Program-made: the position numbers and the translations under genes
Shown: piece after piece, positions 40,874-53,092 of the stretch
How positions within the stretch are numbered: position 1 is the stretch's first letter
Layout: every line of letters begins with the position of its first letter
Assembly: GCF_901709675.1 (NCBI RefSeq)
Contig: NC_051094.1
Span: 16,840,501-16,904,500 of the forward strand
Source: Syngnathus acus
Taxonomy: Eukaryota > Chordata > Actinopteri > Syngnathiformes > Syngnathidae
Reading direction: 5' to 3'
DNA: 64,000 nt
Notes under the pieces: model-generated
The model's input: only the letters and a program-made list of their open reading frames with translations
The model's database searches: none
Told to the model about the DNA's origin: nothing

Positions 40874-43800
40874 GTCCATCCATCCATCCATCCATCCATC
40901 CATCCATCCATCCATCCATCCATCCATCCATCCATCCATCTTCTTCCGCTTATCCGGGGTCGCATCGCGGGGGCAGCAGCTTTAGGAGGGACTCCCAGAC
41001 TTTCCTCTCCCCAGCCACTTCATCCAGCTCATCCCGGGGGATCCCAAGGCGTTCCCAGGCCAGCTGAGAGACATAGTCTCTCCAGCGCGTCCTGGGTCGT
41101 CCCCGGGGTCTCCTACCGGTGGGACATACCCGGAACACCTCCCCAGGGAGGCGTCCAGGAGGCATCCTGATGACATGCCCAAGCCACCTCATCTGGCTCC
41201 TCTCAACGTGGAGGAGCAGCGGCTCTACTCCGAGTCGGATGACCGAGCTTCTCACCTTATCTCTAAGGGAGAGCCCGGACACCCTGTGGGGGAAATTCAT
41301 TTCGGCCGCTTGTATCCTGGATCTCGTTCTTTCGGTCACGACCCATAGCTCGTGACCATAGGTGAGGGTAGGAGCATAGATCGACCGGTAAATCGAGAGC
41401 TTTGCCTTTTGGCTCAGCTCTCTCTTTACCACGACGGACCGGTACAGAGTCCGCATTAATGCCGACGCTGCACCGATACGCCTGCCGATCTCGCGCTCCA
41501 TCCTGCCCTCACTCGTGAACAAGACCCCAAGATACTTGAACTCCTCCACTTGGGGCAGGATCTCATCCCCGATCCGGAGAGGGCATTCCACCCTTTTCCA
41601 ACCGAGGACCATGGACTTGGATTTGGAGGTGCTGACCCTCATCCCGACCGCTTCACACTCGGCTGCGAACCGCTCCAGTGAGAGCTGGAGATCATGGCCT
41701 GAAGAAGCCAACACCACCACGTCGTCTGCAAAAAGCAGAGATGCGATGCTGAGGTCCCCAAACCGGACCCCCTCAACGCCTCGGCTGCGCCTAGAAATTC
41801 TGTCCATAAAAATTATGAAGAGAATCGGTGACAAAGGGCAGCCTTGGCGGAGTCCAACCCTCACTAAGAACGAATCCGATTTACTGCCGGAAATGCGGAC
41901 CAAACTCTGGCATCAGTGATACAGGGACCGAACCGCCCTTATCAGTTGGCTCGGCACCCCGTACTCCCGAAACACCCTCCGCAGAACCTCCCGAGGGACA
42001 CGGTCGAACGCCTTTTCCAAGTCCACAAAACACATGTGGACTGGTTGGGCGAACTCCCATGCACCCTCGAGGATCCTGCCGAGGGTGTAGAGCTGGTCCA
42101 CTGTTGCACGGCCAGGACGAAAGCCACGCTGCTCCTCCTGAATCCGAGGTTCGACCTCCCGACGGACCCTCCTCTCCAGCACCCCTGAATAGACCTTGCC
42201 AGGGAGGCTGAAGAGTGTGATTCCCCTGTAATTGGAACACACCCTCCGGTCCCCCTTCTTAAAGAGGGAACCACCACCCCAGTCTGCCAATCCAGAGGCA
42301 ACGTCCCCGATGTCCACGCAATGTTGTAGAGGCGTGTCAGCCATGTCAGCCCCACAACATCCAGAGCCTTTAAGAACTCCGGGCGGATCTCATCCACCCC
42401 CGGGGCCTTGCCACCAAGGAGTTTTTTAACTACCTCAGTGACTTCGACCCCAGAGATTGGAGAGTCCGCCTCAGAGTCTCCAGGCCCTACTTCCACAATG
42501 AAAGGCGTGTTGGTGGAATTGAGGAGGTCTTCGAAGTATTCTCCCCACCGACTCACGACGTCCCGAGTCGAGGTCAGCAGCACGCCATCCCCACTGTAAA
42601 CAGTGTTGACGGTGCACTGCTTCCCCCTCCTGAGACGCCAGATGGTGGACCAGAACTCCTTCTTCAGCTTGACGGCGTCCCTTACCGCCGGTGTCCACCA
42701 GCGGGTTCGGGGATTGCCGCCACGACAAGCACCAATGACCTTACGGCCACAGCTCCGGTCGGCTGCCTCAACAATAGAGGCGCGGAACATGGTCCACTCG
42801 GACTCAATGTCCCCCGCCTCCCCCGGGACGTCGGAAAAGCTCTGCCGGAGGTGGGTGTTGAAGCTCTTCCTGACAGGGGATTCTGCCAGACGTTCCCAGC
42901 AGACCCAGAGCGTTTGGGTCTGCCAGTTCGGACTGGCATCTTCCCTCACCATCGGAGCCAACCCACCACCAGGTGGTGATTAGTTGACAGCTCCGCCCCT
43001 CTCTTCACCCGCGTGTCCAAAACATGCGGCCGCAAATCCGATGACACGACTACAAAGTCGATCATCAAACTGCGGCCTCGGGTGTCTTGGTGCCAAGTGC
43101 ACACATGGACACCCTTATGTTTGAACATATTTGTTCATTATAGAAAATCTGTGTCGAGCACAGAAGTCCAATCACAGAACACCGCTCGGGTTCAGATCGG
43201 GGGGGGCCGCTCCCCCCAATCACGCCCTTTCAGGTCTCACTGTCATTGCCCACGTGAGCATTGAAGTCACCCAATAGAACGATGGAGTCCCCAGAAGGAG
43301 CGCTCTCCAGCACTTCCTCCAGGGACTCCAAGAAGGGTGGGTACTCTGAGCTGCCGTTTGGTGCATAGACACAACCATCAGGACCCGTCCCCACACCCGA
43401 AGGCGGAGGGAGGCTACCCTCTCGTTCACCGGGGTGAACCCCAATGTGCAGGTGCCCAGCCGGGGGGCAATAAGTATGCCCACACCTGCTCGACGCCTCT
43501 CACCGTGGGCAACTCTAGAGTGGAAGAGAGTCCAGCCCCTCTCGAGACGGCTTGTACCAGAGCCCAAACTATGTGTGGAGGCAAGTCCGACTATGTCTAG
43601 TCGGAACCTTTCTGCCTCGCACACCAGCTCGGGCTCCTTTCCAGCCAGAGAGGTGACATTCCATGCCAGCCTCTGCAGCCGGGGATCGGACTGCCAAGGT
43701 CCCTGCCTTTGGCCGCCGCCCAGCTCACTTTGCACCCGACCCCTTTGGCCCCTCCTACAGGTGGTGAGCTCATGGGAAGGGGGACCCGGGTTTCCTTGCC

Positions 43801-44098
43801 TGGCCGGGCCTCATGGGCGAAGGCCCGGCCACCAGGCGCTCGCCTTCGAGCCCCACCTCCAGGCCTGGCTCCAGAGGGGGCCCCCGGTGACCCGCGTCCG
43901 GGCGAGGGAAAAGTCCATTTGTGTTTTTTGTCATAAGGGGCTTGGGTGAACCGTGCTTTGTCTGGCCCCTCACCTAGGACCCTTTTGCCATGGGTGACCC
44001 TACCAGGGGCATGAAGCCCCAGACAACATGGCTCCTAGGATCATAGGGGCACGCAAACCCCTCCACCACGATAAGGTGACGACTCACGGAAGGGGTTG
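40874..44098 (-). mobile_element. Rex3 (RTE-clade) LINE, nearly full-length, frameshifted
   Basis: The minus-strand order is 5' leader (44098-43740), endonuclease (43735-43220, LQRLAWNVTSLAGKEPELVC; then 43128-42946, WHQDTRGRSLMIDFVVV and ELSTNHHLVVGWL), linker and RT start (42961-42340, LGGKAPGVDEIRPEFLKALD, GLTWLTRLYNIAWTSG), then RT core (42344-41913, KGDRRVCSNYRGITLFS, QRGFRPGRATVDQLYT, CFVDLEKAFDRVPREVL). It continues through 41903-40950 (RQGCPLSPILFIIFMDRI; SLLFADDVVVLAS with [34 protein letters not shown]). At least four frame changes. The 3' terminus GATAAGCGGAAGAAGATGG is followed by a (GATG)n tail at 40876-40939, a hallmark of Rex3. It lacks ORF1, as expected for RTE-type elements. 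Confidence 0.85.
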
Positions 44099-44100
44099 AG

Positions 44101-45485
44101 AAATTGTGTAAAATGTAAATAAAAACAAAATACAATGATTTAAAAATCCTTTTCAACCTATATTCAATTGAATACATTACAAAGACAACATATTTAATGC
44201 TCAAACTCACAAACTTTATTTTATTTTTCAAATAATAATTAACTTAGAATTTTATGGCTGCAACACGTGCAGTAGAAGTTGGGAAAGTTAAAGTTAAAGT
44301 CCCAATGATCGTCACACACACACCTGGGTGTGGTGAAATTTGTCCTCTGCATTTAACCCATCCCCGTGTGATTTTAATCCATCCCCTGGGGGAGAGGGGA
44401 GCAGTGAGCAGCAGCGGTGCCGCGCTCGGGAATCAGTTGGTGATCTAACCCCCCAATTCCAACCCTTAATGCTGAGTGCCAAGCAGGGAGGCAATGGGTA
44501 CCATTTTTATAGTCTTTGGTATGACCCGGCCGGGGTTTGAAACCACAACCTTCCAGTCTCAGGGCGGACACTCTACCACTAGGCCGCTGAGCTGGTCATG
44601 TGTAGCACTTCGTTACATCACCATTCCTTTTAATAACACTCAATAAAAGTTTGGGAAGAGAGGAGACTAATCCTCTTAGCTTCTCATGTGGAATTCTTTC
44701 CCATTCTTGCTTGATGAACCGCTTCAGTTGTTCAACAGTCCGGGGTCTTCCCTGTTGTATTTTACGCTTCATAATGCGCCACACATTTTCAATGGGAGAC
44801 AGGTCTGGACTGCAAGCGGGCCAGGGGAGAACCTGGACTCTTTTACTTCGAAGCCATGCTGTTGTAACACGTGCAGAATGTGGCTTGTCATTGTCTTGCT
44901 GAAAAAAGCAGCGGCGTCCATGAAAAAGACGTCGCTTGGATGGCAGCATATGTTGCTCCAATATCTGTATGTACTTTTCAGCATTTATGTTGCCTTCACA
45001 GAAATGTTAGTCACTCATGCCATGGGAACTAATGCACCCCCATACCATCACAGATGCTGGAGTTTGAACTTTGCGTTGATAACAGTCCAGATGGTTCGCT
45101 TCCTCTTTGGTCCGGAGGACACGACGTCCAGTGTTTCCAAAAACAATTTGAAAAGTGGACTCATCAGACCACAAAACACTTTTCCATTGTGCATCAGTCC
45201 ATTTTACATGAGCTCGGGCCCAGAGAACCCGGTGGCGTTTCTGGATGTTGTTCATAAACGACTTTTGCTTTGCATGGTAGAGTTTTAACACGCACTTACT
45301 GATGTATTGACGAACTGTATTTACTGACAGTGGTTTTCAGAAGTTTTCCTGACCCCATTTGGTGATATCCTTTACACACTCTTGTTGGACTCGGCGGAGA
45401 TGACTTTCTTACAATGCGTAAGGTGTATCCACGTTTCCCTCTCGGTGATCTGTACTGCTGTTCGTGTAGTTTCTTTTTTAAAACA
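44101..45485 (-). mobile_element. Tc1-like transposon carrying a SINE
   Basis: The minus-strand transposase remnant runs from about 45470 (TAVQITEREG) through 45007-45291 (KLYHAKQKSFMNNIQKRHRV, WKSVLWSDESTFQIVFGNTG, ASVMVWGCISSHGM). After a frame break it continues in 44596-44961 (CFFQQDNDKPHSARVTTAWL, ACSPDLSPIENVWRIMKRKI, SVIKRNGDVTKCYT). All three catalytic regions are visible but a stop/frameshift separates the first Asp half from the second. The low end (44101-44284) has the AATTTTATGGCTGCAACACG motif beside the SINE insertion at 44285-44602. The N-terminal HTH is lost. Confidence 0.85.
44285..44602 (-). mobile_element. tRNA-SINE (GGCCTAGTGG-head family), full-length, inside Tc1
   Basis: The head on the minus strand (CAGCTCAGCGGCCTAGTGG ... 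GGTTGTGGTTTCAAACCC), body and TTTAACTTTAAC tail are complete. It interrupts the Tc1 3' region between GAAGTTGGGAAAG and ATGTGTAGCACTTCG. Confidence 0.9.
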
Positions 45486-45847
45486 AATTACACCCGTATG
45501 TCATCTGTGACCGTCATGCCCGGGCAGAACATTTGCATATAGCTATCTGCTCAGGCAGCTGCACAGCAGTCAATAAATTCGTCAACAGGCCTGCATGCGT
45601 TACTGGCTTCCCTGTTGATGTCACCATCAATCTCCGGTCATCCACACTTATTGGACCGCTATTCCATTAAGATGGTAAGATATTCTGAAATCCTCCATGT
45701 GTTGGAAAAATCCTCAACGTCTATTTTGTGAGATGTGATGCCTTCTACGGCATACACCCCCCCCCCTTTTTTTTTCTCTTTATCGACATGTCTCCTTTAA
45801 GAAAATAACATCAACATTTTCTTATCTTATCCTGTAACACAGTTATC
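45486..45847. other. unassigned, LTR-like composition
   Basis: Contains an AATAAA (45572) and a C8-T9 run (45760-45775). Possibly part of an LTR or leader, but I cannot place the ends or assign a family. Confidence 0.3.
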
Positions 45848-45855
45848 CCTTAAAT

Positions 45856-46866
45856 CAGGGGTGTCCAAACTTTTTGCAAGGAGGGCCAGATTTAATAAAG
45901 TGAAGGGGCCTGGGGGCCAATAGTTTTTTCAGACATTTTTTAACTACAAAAAAATCATGCAAATACACACTGTTATAAAACAAATTTCATTGTCACAATT
46001 GTCTTTATCTTTCAAATGACAAAATAACCAAATATAAGCCATTCAGGCAGATGTGAACAACTCTAAAAACACAAATTCTGCCTTTCATTCATATCTGAAG
46101 AGTCAGATAACATTGAACAAACTGTTTGAAATACCTTACATTTACATGAGTTTAAAATTATTTTTGCCTCATGAACATTTTAAACAGGAGTTATAAGTAA
46201 TGCAACTATGTCTGTTATTATTAAAACTTAAAACAAGTGAGTTTTGCTCTTGTCATTTACAATATCTTTCAGAAAGTAAGTTTGTGTCATGTCTACAGGT
46301 TTATAACATCAACAGTATCAACATGGCCACTTCGTAATATTTAATATTAAGTAATATTTAATTTTTATTTAATTTTGACTCACAGCCCCGCGTGAAGAAT
46401 CGCTGTTGTGATGCCATTTCAGCTTGGAGCTGCTTCACTTTATCAGCGCGGTTACTCCCTGTTAGCTTGTCGTATGTGTCAGCATGTTTAGTCTACTAGT
46501 GTCTCTTTAGGTTGAAATCCTTAAACAAGGCAAACGTCTCTTTAGAAATTAGACAAACACAATTGCCTTGATTTTCATCGAGGAAGCATTGTAATTCCCA
46601 TTTCTCTTGAAAGCAACGGCGCTCAATGTCAACTGTCCTCGTTTTCTTTGCAGTCGCCATGGCAGAAATGAGCGGCGAGGGATGGTGCTGCCACCCTTTG
46701 GTAATAGGAGGAATTACAGGTTCAAGTTTCTTTTTTTTTTAATATATATTCAGTTTGACAGTGCAGGCGGTCCATAAATAATACATTATAAGACCGAAGC
46801 TGCGGGCCATATGAAATCTGATCGGGGGCCGGATTTGGCCCGCGGGCCGGACTTTGGACATGCCTG
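45856..46866 (-). mobile_element. hAT transposon remnant with 8-bp TSD CCTTAAAT
   Basis: Starts CAGGGGTGTCCAAACTTTTT and ends GGCCGGACTTTGGACATGCCTG. The flanks carry CCTTAAAT on both sides (45848-45855, 46867-46874). It retains a decayed minus-strand N-terminal finger region (around 46440-46660, with the transposase start near 46660), no catalytic domain. About 85% identical to the next element at 47.1 kb. Confidence 0.9.
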
Positions 46867-47075
46867 CCTTAAATGTTTAATCGGTCGTTAAACTCATATT
46901 TGGTTATCCATAAGTTAAGGTGTTTTGTTATACCAGGATAATTTAACTCAACAAATGTCCAATCTTTACATGGTAGCGCTTGTTTAGGATCCTTTTTGTT
47001 TGTTGATTTAGTCTTATTTAGTTAGTTGATTTTCTCTTATTTTGGCCCATCTTGAAGTCAGTAATTCACCTAGGG

Positions 47076-47941
47076 CAGGGGTGTCCAAACTTTTTGCAAG
47101 GAGGGCCAGATTTGATAAAGTGAAGGGGCCCGGGGGCCAATAGTTTTTTCGGACATTTTTTAACTACAAAAATGTCATGCAAATACACACTGTTATAAAA
47201 CAAATTTCATTGTCACAATTGTCTTTATTTTTCAAATGACAAAATAACCAAATATGAGTCACTGAGGCAGATGTGAACAACTCTAAAAACACAAATTCTG
47301 CCTTTCATTCATATCTGAAGAGTCAGATAACATTGAACAAACTGTATGAAATACCTTAAATTTACATGAGTTTAAAATTACTTTTGCCTCATGAACATTT
47401 TAAACGGGCGTTATAAGTAATGCAAAGTTGTCTGTTATTATTAAAACTTAAAACTAGTGAATTTTGCTCTTGTCATTTACATTATCTTTCAGAAAATAAT
47501 AGTTTGTGTCAGGTCTACAGGTCCATAACATCAACAGTCTTAACATGGCCACTTCGTAGCTTGCTTTAGTAATATTTATTTTTGACTCACAGTCCCGTGT
47601 GAAGAATCGCTGTTGTGATGCCAGTTCAGCTTGGAGCTGCTTCACTTTATCAGCGCGGTCACTCCCTGTTAGCTGGTCGTTTGTGTTCGCATGTTTAGTC
47701 TGATAGTGTCTCTTTAAGTTGAAATCCTTAAACAAGGCAACCGTCTCTTTACAAACTAACCTTTAGGACAATGTAGTATTGCTCCAAATGTTCGTTTAAT
47801 TTCCTTTAGAGGTCCGTTTGCGCGTGTTAGCACGATCGCGAATTAGCATATTTCCGCTAACTCGTTAGCCTGCCCAGTACTTCTTCTTTGCTGCGGGCCA
47901 ATAAAAACTGCGGCCCGCGGGCCGTAGTTTGGACACCGCTG
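47076..47941 (-). mobile_element. hAT transposon remnant with 8-bp TSD ACCTAGGG
   Basis: Starts CAGGGGTGTCCAAACTTTTT and ends CCGTAGTTTGGACACCGCTG, flanked by ACCTAGGG (47068-47075, 47942-47949). The minus strand encodes FKDFNLKRHYQTKHA (finger end) and KVKQLQAELASQQRFF, as in Charlie-like transposases. The rest is deleted. Confidence 0.92.
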
Positions 47942-47949
47942 ACCTAGGG

Positions 47950-48755
47950 TGACTATACAGACTTCTACCTGAACAGGGTGACAATTACACTCTGCTTGAG
48001 GTACTTTCCAAGCGTCTACCACGGAGTGGCGGGAAATTCTTGCCTCCGCTTCCTCAAGCAGTTGTCACTTCATTGTGCCTGTTCTAATGAGATAGCCAAT
48101 CTCCATTCACTCTTATATTCACACACACTGCGATCTTTAAGTGCTAGGGACTAGTATTCTCAAGGTTTTCACGGAATTTAAGTGTACCAAACACAGGACC
48201 TCGTCCTTTTCACGGAGTTTAAGTGTTACCAAAACACAGGACACCGTCACCCTTTCCACGGAGTTTAAGTGTATTAATTTTAAATGTATTAATCACACAG
48301 GACACCGTCGCCCCTTTACTTGTCACGCAACTCACACACACGCACACACACCATGAGCGCGCTCACTCACTCACCGAAGACGTCTTCTCTCCCTCGGTCT
48401 CGCGTCAACCCTCAGTTCCCAGACACGAAGTTGAGACCCATTCCCGTAAAAGGGTATACTCGCCATGGCCACGGTCTTTCCCGGTTGCCGCCTCCGCCTC
48501 TGGGAACATCAGGTATCTTGCGATCCGGCTAGAAGGACCAATTTATGTTACGTTATTTCCTAAACATCTCACAAACAATGAGGAGAGAAGACGCTTCCAG
48601 TTACTTGCAAGGAGAATTAGGAGAGCTGTATGTTGTTCTCTCACCTATTCTCCTTGGTGGAGAATAGGAGAGCCGTATGCTGGTCTCTCAACTACTCCAA
48701 TCAGCTCTCCCATCAACCCCACTTTTATTTGGTTTGAGGTCCCTAAGTTACATAA
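47950..48755. other. unassigned region with a 45-bp degenerate tandem repeat
   Basis: Between 48165 and 48315 three units of the type CACGGAGTTTAAGTGT...CACAGGACACCGTC occur. 48595-48690 has a GGAGAGCTGTATG...TATTCTCC near-palindrome. The frames here are short and lack recognised domains. Could be LTR or leader sequence of an unidentified element. Confidence 0.35.
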
Positions 48756-48763
48756 CTCTAAGG

Positions 48764-51074
48764 CAGGGGTGTCCAAACTACGGCCCGCGGGCCGCAGTTT
48801 TTATTGGCCCGCAGCAAATTCTGAAAACATAATTGAATATGGCCCGCACAAGAACCTTGAGCTCAACACTGTTGCACTTCTCGGTTTCAACACTAGATGG
48901 AGCCCGCCACACAAATGAAATCAAGCGAAGAAAAGCTTTTACCGCGAGTCCCCAGAAATGGCTGCACCGAAGAAACGCAAAATAGCAAGTGAGTGTAGAA
49001 TATTTCAAACACGTTGGGAAAATGAGTATTCCTTCAAAGAAATCAACAGAAAGTGCGTCTGTTTGATTTGTACTGAAGATGTTGCTGTGATGAAAGAGTA
49101 TAATGTCCGCGCATTTACTCCCGGGAGCCGAGTCAGAAAGCTCGGTGCACACTCACAAGTGTGTGTGCGTACTCAGTAGTACGTAGTAATTTCATCTATC
49201 AGTGCCGAATTTCGAGTGTAGGCTGTGACGTCAATATTCTCGTAATTCGCGCGCTGAGTTTTCAGATACAGTTTGACGCTAATGCCACCCACAAACCTTC
49301 CCCTGCAATCCTTCCATTAAAATGAGTGGCCCGAAGAAAAGAAAGGTGGACACTGAGTGGCGAATGTTAAAAAAGAGTGGACAATTCGGCTCGACCTACG
49401 TGTGTGAGAAGACGTTCAGCCACATGAACTATGAAGGAATAGGGTCAAAAGACACAAAACCCGCCTAGCCACAATAACAGATACGCTGATATAAGATAAT
49501 AACAGAGGTTGCTACAACTTCACGATTCAATATGTATTTCTGTGCACTGCAAAATAAATGTCTTTTGATATGTTGCCTAAATAGCTTAATGACCCTTAAG
49601 GAACTGTGTAATGCATGCCTGATGTTTCTTCTCTAAATCATGGACACGGCCAGAGTCGTCTTGACCGTACAGTACTTGATTATATCTTGTGTTTTGATTA
49701 AACGTCATATGTCGCCTAATGCGAGACGCCAGCTTTTCGATTACTACTGAACGCTCTGCACAGAGGGAAATATTTTGCCTAACAAAGATAAGATATGGTG
49801 GGAAGCATGATTAAACTAAGAATATAATGATGTGAGCAAAGACATGGAGTATCAAAAGAACTAACTTTGCATAGTCAGGGAACAGTAATAGATTAATGAT
49901 GTTACAGCCACATAAATTCGTACAAAATGACAAAATTGAAAGAATGAGGTCCGACAGTATATGTGCAAGGATGGAGGAGAATGTTTACAGGAAGGTCACT
50001 TGGAGATAAAAACCAGCTGGTGCCAGAAGGAGACAGCCAAGGACTCGGCCAAAGATGATCACCAAGGCCGAAAGACAGGATGGAAGACAACAGCCCCCAC
50101 ACACACACCGAATCGTCCATAACCCGCACCCACTCCCATGGAATCAAACTCTACTGCGAACTCGCCCCACCCCAACGACTCATCACCCATCAAACTCGCC
50201 CCACACCGGCCTGTGCAACTGAATATAAGCTAACCAAAGAACCTTGAACGTTGCCTTTTCTGAATGGAGACTTTCTGCTCTTGAAGGGCCCAGCGCTGTA
50301 TTGTACTTTCCTGAAAACAGAGCTTTCTTAACAAGAATTATGATTGAACTCAACCAACCTGTGTAAGTCTAATTTCTGCTTCAGTGTCTTTGCATTTTCC
50401 TAAATCTGAAGAAATTAAACGAGCACGCAGTGAGTAAATTGGATAACAGGTGATTGGCAATGGCTTTTGCCGTGAGGCGCAGATAGCGCTCCCTAAATTG
50501 TGGACCAAAATCCAACAACGTCAACAAAGCCCGTCACAGATCTAGATTAACGGACCGACACCTCGGCTCTATCCTAAGAATTACCACAACAAATTTTACT
50601 CCAGACTATGATGCATTAGCAAAAAAGGGAAACCAACAATACTATTGATTTCTTTATTACTTTATATTCTTTCACTGATTCTTCAAGATGATGAATTTGG
50701 TCAGAATGTTTGCCGTTGGATGTGATTTCGCCTCATTAGATAAACATATTTCATAAATCTAACCTGCAGGCGCTGAAGTGATGGAAAATGCTATTCATCA
50801 TAACAGTGTCGTATTTAATAAGAATCACTGATAGTAGTTTTTTGGTGAAATATATTTTTAATGCTGTTAATAAATGCATTTGATTTCAAAAAGCTTTTTT
50901 TTTAATATCCATGCTTTAGTATCTACTAAAAGTAAAAACCTTTTATGCAATGACCTTTACATGTCATTTATATTACTTCACACAAACACTACATCCATCT
51001 GCTCCTGGTTCGGCCCCCCGGTCAAAATTTAGAACCCAATTCGGCCCGCAAGTCAAAAGGTTTGCCCACCCCTG
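48764..51074 (+). mobile_element. composite hAT transposon with 8-bp TSD CTCTAAGG
   Basis: Termini CAGGGGTGTCCAAACTACGG and GTTTGCCCACCCCTG, flanked by CTCTAAGG (48756-48763, 51075-51082). Content in order: a transposase start at 48958 (MAAPKKRKIASECRIF, CLICTEDVAVMKEYNV); a 210-bp leader (49110-49320) that is the inverted counterpart of 63.64-63.86 kb; a second transposase start at 49321 (MSGPKKRKVDTEWRM) jumping to the C-terminal dimerisation motif (STYVCEKTFSHMNY). Then comes the 1086-bp LTR-like repeat; then the rest of the dimerisation domain (NVNKARHRSRLTDRHLGSIL). The catalytic centre is missing. Two start regions imply recombination or nesting of two hAT copies. Confidence 0.88.
49432..50517. 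mobile_element. 1.1-kb LTR-like repeat, copy B, inserted in hAT coding sequence
   Basis: Begins TGAAGGAATAGGG, ends AAATCCAACA, and splits hAT codons ...FSHMNY / NVNKARH.... It is the most complete of three copies. The ends TG...CA suggest a solo LTR. The flanking bases (AACTA / ACGTC) do not form an obvious target duplication. Confidence 0.55.
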
Positions 51075-51082
51075 CTCTAAGG

Positions 51083-52130
51083 GGTGGGGAAATCAGCACT
51101 TGTTTACATGTTTTTCTTGCAGAGTCTCTGCAAGCAGACATTAGCAGATGAGCTATTTTGCACGTCAATTCATCATATCATCTAACAGCAGAAAGGTCAT
51201 CTCCGGTGGTTTCCTCTTATCGCCGGCTTGAGATCAGCTGGGGCCAAGCAGAGGCAACAAGTTTCGGCTCCTCTGCTTCTGTTCCTTATTCACAACACAC
51301 TTTCCACAGTGATCACAAATATATAATAACACATAATAAATCATAATAAAATATTACTCAAACACAGGTTATCACAAGATGTGATACAGAAGACAGAGGA
51401 AGATGTAAATTGAAAAGAAAAAAGCAGTTTTACTGAGAGCTGTGATATTGCTATTTCACAGCAAAGGAGAAAACACAAATCAGAGAGCTTAAAGTTTTGA
51501 TTGCCAACTTTTCTTCCCAAGGACATAATGCACAAGGGGAAGGATGTAGAGATCTATTTTACAGTCTGTCGCGTTTGCTGGTATCATAACATGTGAGCTA
51601 GATCTGCTGAAATGAAAACTCTTTACTGCATGACACTGCGGTCATAAGGTGATTCGGCCAGCTCGCTGCTTGGAGTTTTAATGCTCCATTATGCCTGATT
51701 CTACCGGTGCAAAGTTGAGCAAAATACCAAAAGCAAGAAAACTCCATTGCCCGCAGTTAGACTCCGCTTTGTGCTAGACTTGCGCCTAGAACAAAAAAAA
51801 AAAGTCCAGCACCTCCCTGATCAGAATAAGTGGTTTTGAAAAAGGAAATGATGGATCTGTTTTTTTATATTTCAAAATCTTTTAGCTAATTTGGTGCGTG
51901 GGATGCTTCAAGCAGTTGAGTTAACCTCTGTGTTGAACTCTAGTATTGACAGAAGGCCCAACTGACCATGAGTGGAAGAGGCATGCATCTTGAGTGTGCT
52001 CATGCAAGACAAATGTGGCTTCATTCATTTGATCAACTGTCAACACGTTACATTATTGATGCATCTTGATGCATTTTTAATCAATCTTAAACTGAGACTT
52101 TGTTTTTCTACATTCTTTTTTCTTATTGTG
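51083..52130. other. zmat4 intron, no recognised feature
   Basis: Unique-looking AT-rich sequence. No ORF with domain motifs, no element ends. Confidence 0.45.
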
Positions 52131-52134
52131 TGAC

Positions 52135-53092
52135 TACCGTTTTTTTCCCATGTATAATGCGCAAAATTTAACTACCGTTTTTTTCCGTGTATAATACGCC
52201 CCCATGTATAATACGCACCCTAACAATGGCATGTTGATGCTGGAAAAAAGCCTGTACCCATGTATAATACGCACCCAATTTTTTTTTTTTTTTCTTCTTT
52301 TTTTTTTAAGTCCCAATGATCGTCACACACGCAGGGAGGCAATGGGTCCCATTTTTATAGTCTTTGGTATGGTCTTAACTAGGCTGGATGTATTTTTTTT
52401 GTTGGCGTTGATTTCTCCGACTGCCCGTAAAGGCACCACCGCGATCAGATGAAAAGAGAGGAAAGTGACGTGCGGACATGTGAAAAAGGCGGCTCTGTAT
52501 GGGAGAGACGTTGAAGAGGAATAAAAACACCCTTGGAAACCAAAACTTGCCCCTCGTCGTGACTCGGAGCCGCAACAAATGTTTCGGATTTGTGTAGGGT
52601 ACATTGTGACAGCAAACGAGCAGGTGATCGAGCAAGCGTCTGATACGAGAGCATTGCGTTCGTATGGAGCGTGTTTGAAGTGAACAGCAGAGACGAAAGG
52701 AACAAGGCAAAGTGTTGTGAAATTAAATATTACCTGTAATACGCATTTTGTTATTTGCTGATTGTATTAAACTATCACATTCATTGTCAGTCAAGAAGAG
52801 AAGAGGACTATTATCCCTTCTTTGACGAAATGACCAGAGCACAGTACAAACACACTATTGTTCTTTTGGTATTTATTCAACCCACATTCTTTCACAACAT
52901 GACAAGAAGAGAACAATACATAAATCAATACTCGTACCAGTACCATGATTTTCTTAAAAAAATAAAAATAAAATTAAATTAAAAAAAAAAAATTTAAAAA
53001 AAATTGTACCCATGTATAATGCGCACCCCAGATTTTAGGACAATAAATTAGTTAAATTTTGCGTATTATACACGGAAAAAAACGGTACCGTA
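52135..53092. mobile_element. TACCGTTTTTTTCC MITE, with internal SINE scrap
   Basis: Starts with a duplicated terminus (TACCGTTTTTTTCCCATG at 52136 and TACCGTTTTTTTCCGTG at 52172) and ends TTATACACGGAAAAAAACGGTA at 53092. Contains an internally deleted SINE (52308-52373, missing about 150 bp between CACACACGC and AGGGAGGCAATGGG) and the conserved interior (minus orientation) shared with 29.3 and 54.4 kb. Confidence 0.75.

Noticed and set aside
41515-42429. Plus-strand frames across the Rex3 copy
   Set aside because: Antisense to the RT and endonuclease motifs on the minus strand.
48223-48918. 231-codon plus-strand frame
   Set aside because: No domain motif; it runs from degenerate repeats into the terminus of a hAT element.
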